Shown piece after piece: positions 61,761 to 64,000 of a stretch of DNA of 64,000 nucleotides. Position numbers and translations under genes: made by a program. Each line of letters starts with the position of its first letter. Positions within the stretch are counted from its first letter, which is position 1. The notes under the pieces are model-generated. The model was not told where the DNA came from and made no database searches. It saw nothing but the letters and a program-made list of their open reading frames with translations. Source of the stretch: Pseudonocardiales bacterium (GTDB taxonomy: Bacteria; Actinomycetota; Actinomycetes; Mycobacteriales; Pseudonocardiaceae); contig JAFAPC010000178.1 of assembly GCA_019247305.1 (NCBI GenBank), forward strand, positions 62,001 to 126,000, read 5' to 3'.

Positions 61761-62339
61761 TTGACGAACCCACAACCCAACATAGAACTACGCCACTACA
61801 CGGGCCGCGAGTTAAGTGCGATCCGCGACATTGCCATCGACATCTACCGTGAGACATTCGGGCACGAAATCGATACACCATTTTGGTCGGTGGAACGGTA
61901 TCGTCAACGAATCGAACGCCACGCCACCATGTCCGGGTTCAGCGCTGTCATCGCCTACGCCCACGAGGAACCCGTAAGTTTCGCCTACGGAATCACCCTA
62001 CCCGCCACCACACGCTGGTGGGCCACCATCCAACCGCCACTGGCCGATCCGGCGTTCACCCGTGAAGACGGACACCGCACCTTCGCACTCTTCGAACTCA
62101 TCGTCGCCCCCGAGCATCAGGGCCACGGCATCGGCCGACGTATCCACGACCATCTACTCGCTACACGGAACGAGCAACGCGTCACCACCGCCACCTACCA
62201 TGGCAACACTCACGCCCGCAACACCTACACCAAGTGGGGCTACCGCCACATCGGCACCCGACAACCAGCACCACCAGCCCCACTACTCGACGTCTACTTA
62301 CGCGCCAGGGTCTGTCGGGAGAAGCCTTACTGTCACTGA
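61761..62339 (+). CDS. GNAT-family acetyltransferase
   Basis: 192 residues. The GNAT core shows FELIVAPEHQGHGIGRRIHD, the acetyl-CoA-binding R/Q-x-x-G-x-G/A motif, and later NTHARNTYTKWGYRHIG. TTG start (61761) a few bases after the XRE reading frame; the upstream frame gives no better start. The substrate is unknown. It often pairs with XRE/NUDIX genes in actinomycetes. Confidence 0.8.
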   Translation: MTNPQPNIELRHYTGRELSAIRDIAIDIYRETFGHEIDTPFWSVERYRQRIERHATMSGFSAVIAYAHEEPVSFAYGITLPATTRWWATIQPPLADPAFTREDGHRTFALFELIVAPEHQGHGIGRRIHDHLLATRNEQRVTTATYHGNTHARNTYTKWGYRHIGTRQPAPPAPLLDVYLRARVCREKPYCH

Positions 62340-62469
62340 TCACAAGAGGCAACCGCTAAACTGAAAGGTTTGACCAGATGGCTTCCGACGACGATGACGT
62401 AGAATTCACTTGCCGAGAAGATATGAAGGCAGCCTCTATCGAACCCGGGGCGGTTCAGTTGACTCATTG

Positions 62470-62822
62470 TTGTCAAACTGTGGACCGCCTTCGGTCCGAC
62501 CAACGTCACCATCCACCGAGTATCCACCGCAGTGGAACTAGGAGACCTGCAAGTCGCGGTCGATCTTGGTCCACGAGTAGACGTCTCAGCACTGCCCCTC
62601 GAACGCCGAATCCGACACCGGATCGAAATCGCCCGCGCCTACAGCGCCTGGAACCGCCACGACGAGGCCCTGACGATCCTCCTCGACGCCGAGCAAGACG
62701 CGCCAGAACAAATCCGCCACCACTTCATCAGCCGCCAACTCGTCCTGCGCTGGATCCGCCACCACCGCGGCAAGCCCAGTCACCAGCTCGCCGAACTGGC
62801 AAAACGACTCCACGTCGTCTGA
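62470..62822 (+). pseudogene. 5'-truncated C-terminal fragment of an XRE regulator
   Basis: The frame reads FGPTNVTIHRVSTAVELGDL, VSALPLERRIRHRIEIARAY and WNRHDEALTILLDAEQDAPE. This aligns with the last ~120 residues of the intact regulator at 14573-15811 (FGPSNVELHRVSVALDLGDI, LPLERQVTHLIDLARAF). Nothing of the DNA-binding part lies upstream. It is a leftover of a third such regulator. An internal GTG at 62532 could make a 96-residue protein. Confidence 0.75.
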
Positions 62823-62837
62823 GCGCATGCCGCTAGA

Positions 62838-63317
62838 GTGTCAGGCGTGGCAGACGACCCCCTCGACCGCAGCCGCACCTACGTTGCCGCTGGCGTGCTG
62901 TTTTTCGATGACGAAAACCGGGTTATACTCGTCCAGCCCACCTACAAAGACTACTGGGACATCCCCGGCGGCTACGTCGAAACCGGAGAAACACCCACGC
63001 AGGCCGCTGCCCGCGAGGTCCGCGAAGAGCTAGGTATCCAGACAGCGATAGGGCCGCTTTTAGTCGCGGACTGGGCACCACACCCCGACGAAGGCGACAA
63101 ACTCCTGCTCATCTTCGACGGCGGCACCCTGACCACCGAACAACTCGCCGCGATCCACGTGCAAGCCAACGAACTCGCCTCCTACGTCTTCCAGGATCCG
63201 GCCAAGATCCCAACCGTGCTGATCCCGCGCCTTGGGCGTCGGGTGACAGCCGCCGTCGAAGCTCACCACGCGAGCCATCCTGCCTACCTCGAACACGGCA
63301 TCCCACACCCCCAATAG
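62838..63317 (+). CDS. NUDIX hydrolase
   Basis: 159 residues. The Nudix box is complete: GGYVETGETPTQAAAREVRE followed by ELGI, which binds the metal and cleaves nucleoside-diphosphate-x substrates. GTG 62838 or GTG 62847 are both possible starts; no strong ribosome site is seen. It follows the XRE fragment, a typical XRE-NUDIX neighbourhood. Substrate unknown. Confidence 0.9.
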   Translation: MSGVADDPLDRSRTYVAAGVLFFDDENRVILVQPTYKDYWDIPGGYVETGETPTQAAAREVREELGIQTAIGPLLVADWAPHPDEGDKLLLIFDGGTLTTEQLAAIHVQANELASYVFQDPAKIPTVLIPRLGRRVTAAVEAHHASHPAYLEHGIPHPQ

Positions 63318-63412
63318 CAATAGCAGTACAAGCCGTCTTTCGAGGCCGGGGGCTCGCCCAACGGCGACTACGGCAGTGATGTCCCGATCGCTGATCGAGC
63401 GCGGGTACCGGG

Positions 63413-63691
63413 TTATCCGCTGCCCCGCTCACACGCCCGACAGTGGTAGCGCGCCGGAGCGGTAAGACGCTCGGGCAGCACCCGCGCACCACAGAGGGCA
63501 ACATAGCAATCTCCCGCGCGACGGCCCGCAGCGAAGGCCTTCACAGTGAGGCAGTGCGCGACACCGGTCAGTCCATCGACCAACACAATCGTGCATCCCG
63601 GAGCAGTGGCGACGGGCCTTCGAGCACGACGGCTCCACTCCAGGATCTCACGAAAAGCGGCGAGACGACGGAAACGGTGCCTGCCTGCCAT
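63413..63691 (-). CDS. Small zinc-ribbon-like protein, copy 2
   Basis: 92 residues, very similar to the protein at 59020-59289 (MAGRHRFRRLAAFREILEWS, same Cys pattern). It has a three-residue insertion before PGCTIVLVDG. Start ATG 63691 behind GGAGAGAA. Intact. Confidence 0.7.
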   Translation of the reverse strand: MAGRHRFRRLAAFREILEWSRRARRPVATAPGCTIVLVDGLTGVAHCLTVKAFAAGRRAGDCYVALCGARVLPERLTAPARYHCRACERGSG

Positions 63692-63800
63692 AGCATTTCT
63701 CTCCTGACTTCCCGGCAGTAGCGCCGTCTGGTTGCGCTAACCCAGCTCGATCTGCTCGCCCCCTGGGTGCGACAGTGAACCGCCATGGTGGCAGTGATAC

Positions 63801-64000
63801 TTAGCCTTCTTCTATTTTGATGATCTTGATATCAGCGAGCGATAAGGGCGTGCGGACGGCGACCAACGCCGCCGCGAAGTCCATATCTATGGCCGTCCCG
63901 CTCCGGACGTCCACCTTCAGCACCTGGTGTCGAGCGTGCGGAGACTGGCGGCTTGCATACACAATCCGTCGAGTCACCAGGCCCCGCTGATCCTTGCTCT
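63801..64000 (-). CDS. Small basic protein, copy 2 (partial)
   Basis: The reading frame ...RGLVTRRIVYASRQSPHARH... ends with DIKIIKIEEG and TAA at 63801-63803, closely matching the gene at 59340-59552. Its start lies beyond the window edge. Confidence 0.6.
   Translation of the reverse strand, partial: SKDQRGLVTRRIVYASRQSPHARHQVLKVDVRSGTAIDMDFAAALVAVRTPLSLADIKIIKIEEG

Larger units (their letters stand above)
63381..64000. repeat. Duplicated two-gene cassette, copy 2 (cut by window edge)
   Basis: Second copy of the segment at 58990-59560. It keeps both genes and runs off the window. An extra segment of about 60 bp separates the two genes relative to copy 1. Confidence 0.8.

Noticed and set aside
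1-64000. tRNA or rRNA genes
   Set aside because: No cloverleaf-type sequence or rRNA signature was noticed on either strand by eye.

Overview
The window is high-GC DNA from an actinomycete, most likely of the Pseudonocardiaceae or a close relative. The signs are frequent GTG/TTG starts, Shine-Dalgarno sites, AdnAB instead of RecBCD, DUF6247, TIGR03089 and trypco2 families, and many large XRE regulators. The backbone resembles mycobacterial order known to me: rmlD / LCP / TIGR03089 (compare Rv3266c-Rv3268), then fadE25-like / purE / purK facing gtrA (compare Rv3274c-Rv3277). Accessory islands interrupt it.

Layout: 1-4.0 kb is the left part of a class III lanthipeptide cluster (LanKC synthetase, a 39-residue precursor, a hairpin, an ABC exporter cut by the window edge). 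4.2-10.9 kb holds dTDP-rhamnose genes, an LCP protein, a TIGR03089 protein, an L,D-transpeptidase lipoprotein and a methyltransferase. 10.9-18 kb is accessory: a broken methyltransferase, an AT-rich split gene with a deoxyribosyltransferase-like domain, a DUF6247 toxin-antitoxin pair, an XRE regulator plus flavoprotein, and very small proteins, one duplicated and broken. 18.2-21.1 kb is purK-purE-acyl-CoA dehydrogenase.

21.2-26.3 kb is a conflict or defence-type island between purK and gtrA: a two-helix DUF4231/SLATT-like protein, a three-gene trypco2 / trypsin-like protease / TPR operon, and the remnant of a TIR-WD40 STAND protein. 26.3-31.2 kb holds GtrA, a two-component system and a large LuxR-type ATPase regulator.

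31.8-36.1 kb is the most novel part. Four small glycine-rich peptides share a nearly identical leader. Each sits behind an almost identical 98-nt element, a 5'-UTR hairpin and a fixed Shine-Dalgarno box, and each is followed by its own terminator-like hairpin. Downstream are an M50 (HEXXH) membrane protease with an N-terminal PqqD/RRE-like region and a glycine-rich lipoprotein. This looks like an undescribed RiPP-type or secreted-peptide system.

36.1-43.9 kb carries AdnA/AdnB, an alkyltransferase-like repair protein and an alpha/beta hydrolase. 43.9-47.1 kb holds an XRE regulator with an amber codon in its HTH and more small or broken genes. 47.2-51.3 kb is a Ser/Thr kinase with twelve NHL repeats divergent from a lipoprotein. 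51.6-58.5 kb is narGHJI. 58.6-64 kb is a decaying accessory region: a shortened HicB-like protein, a duplicated two-gene cassette, a frameshifted XRE regulator, GNAT, a truncated XRE fragment and a NUDIX hydrolase.

All functional assignments come from motifs and remembered family features. No database search was run.
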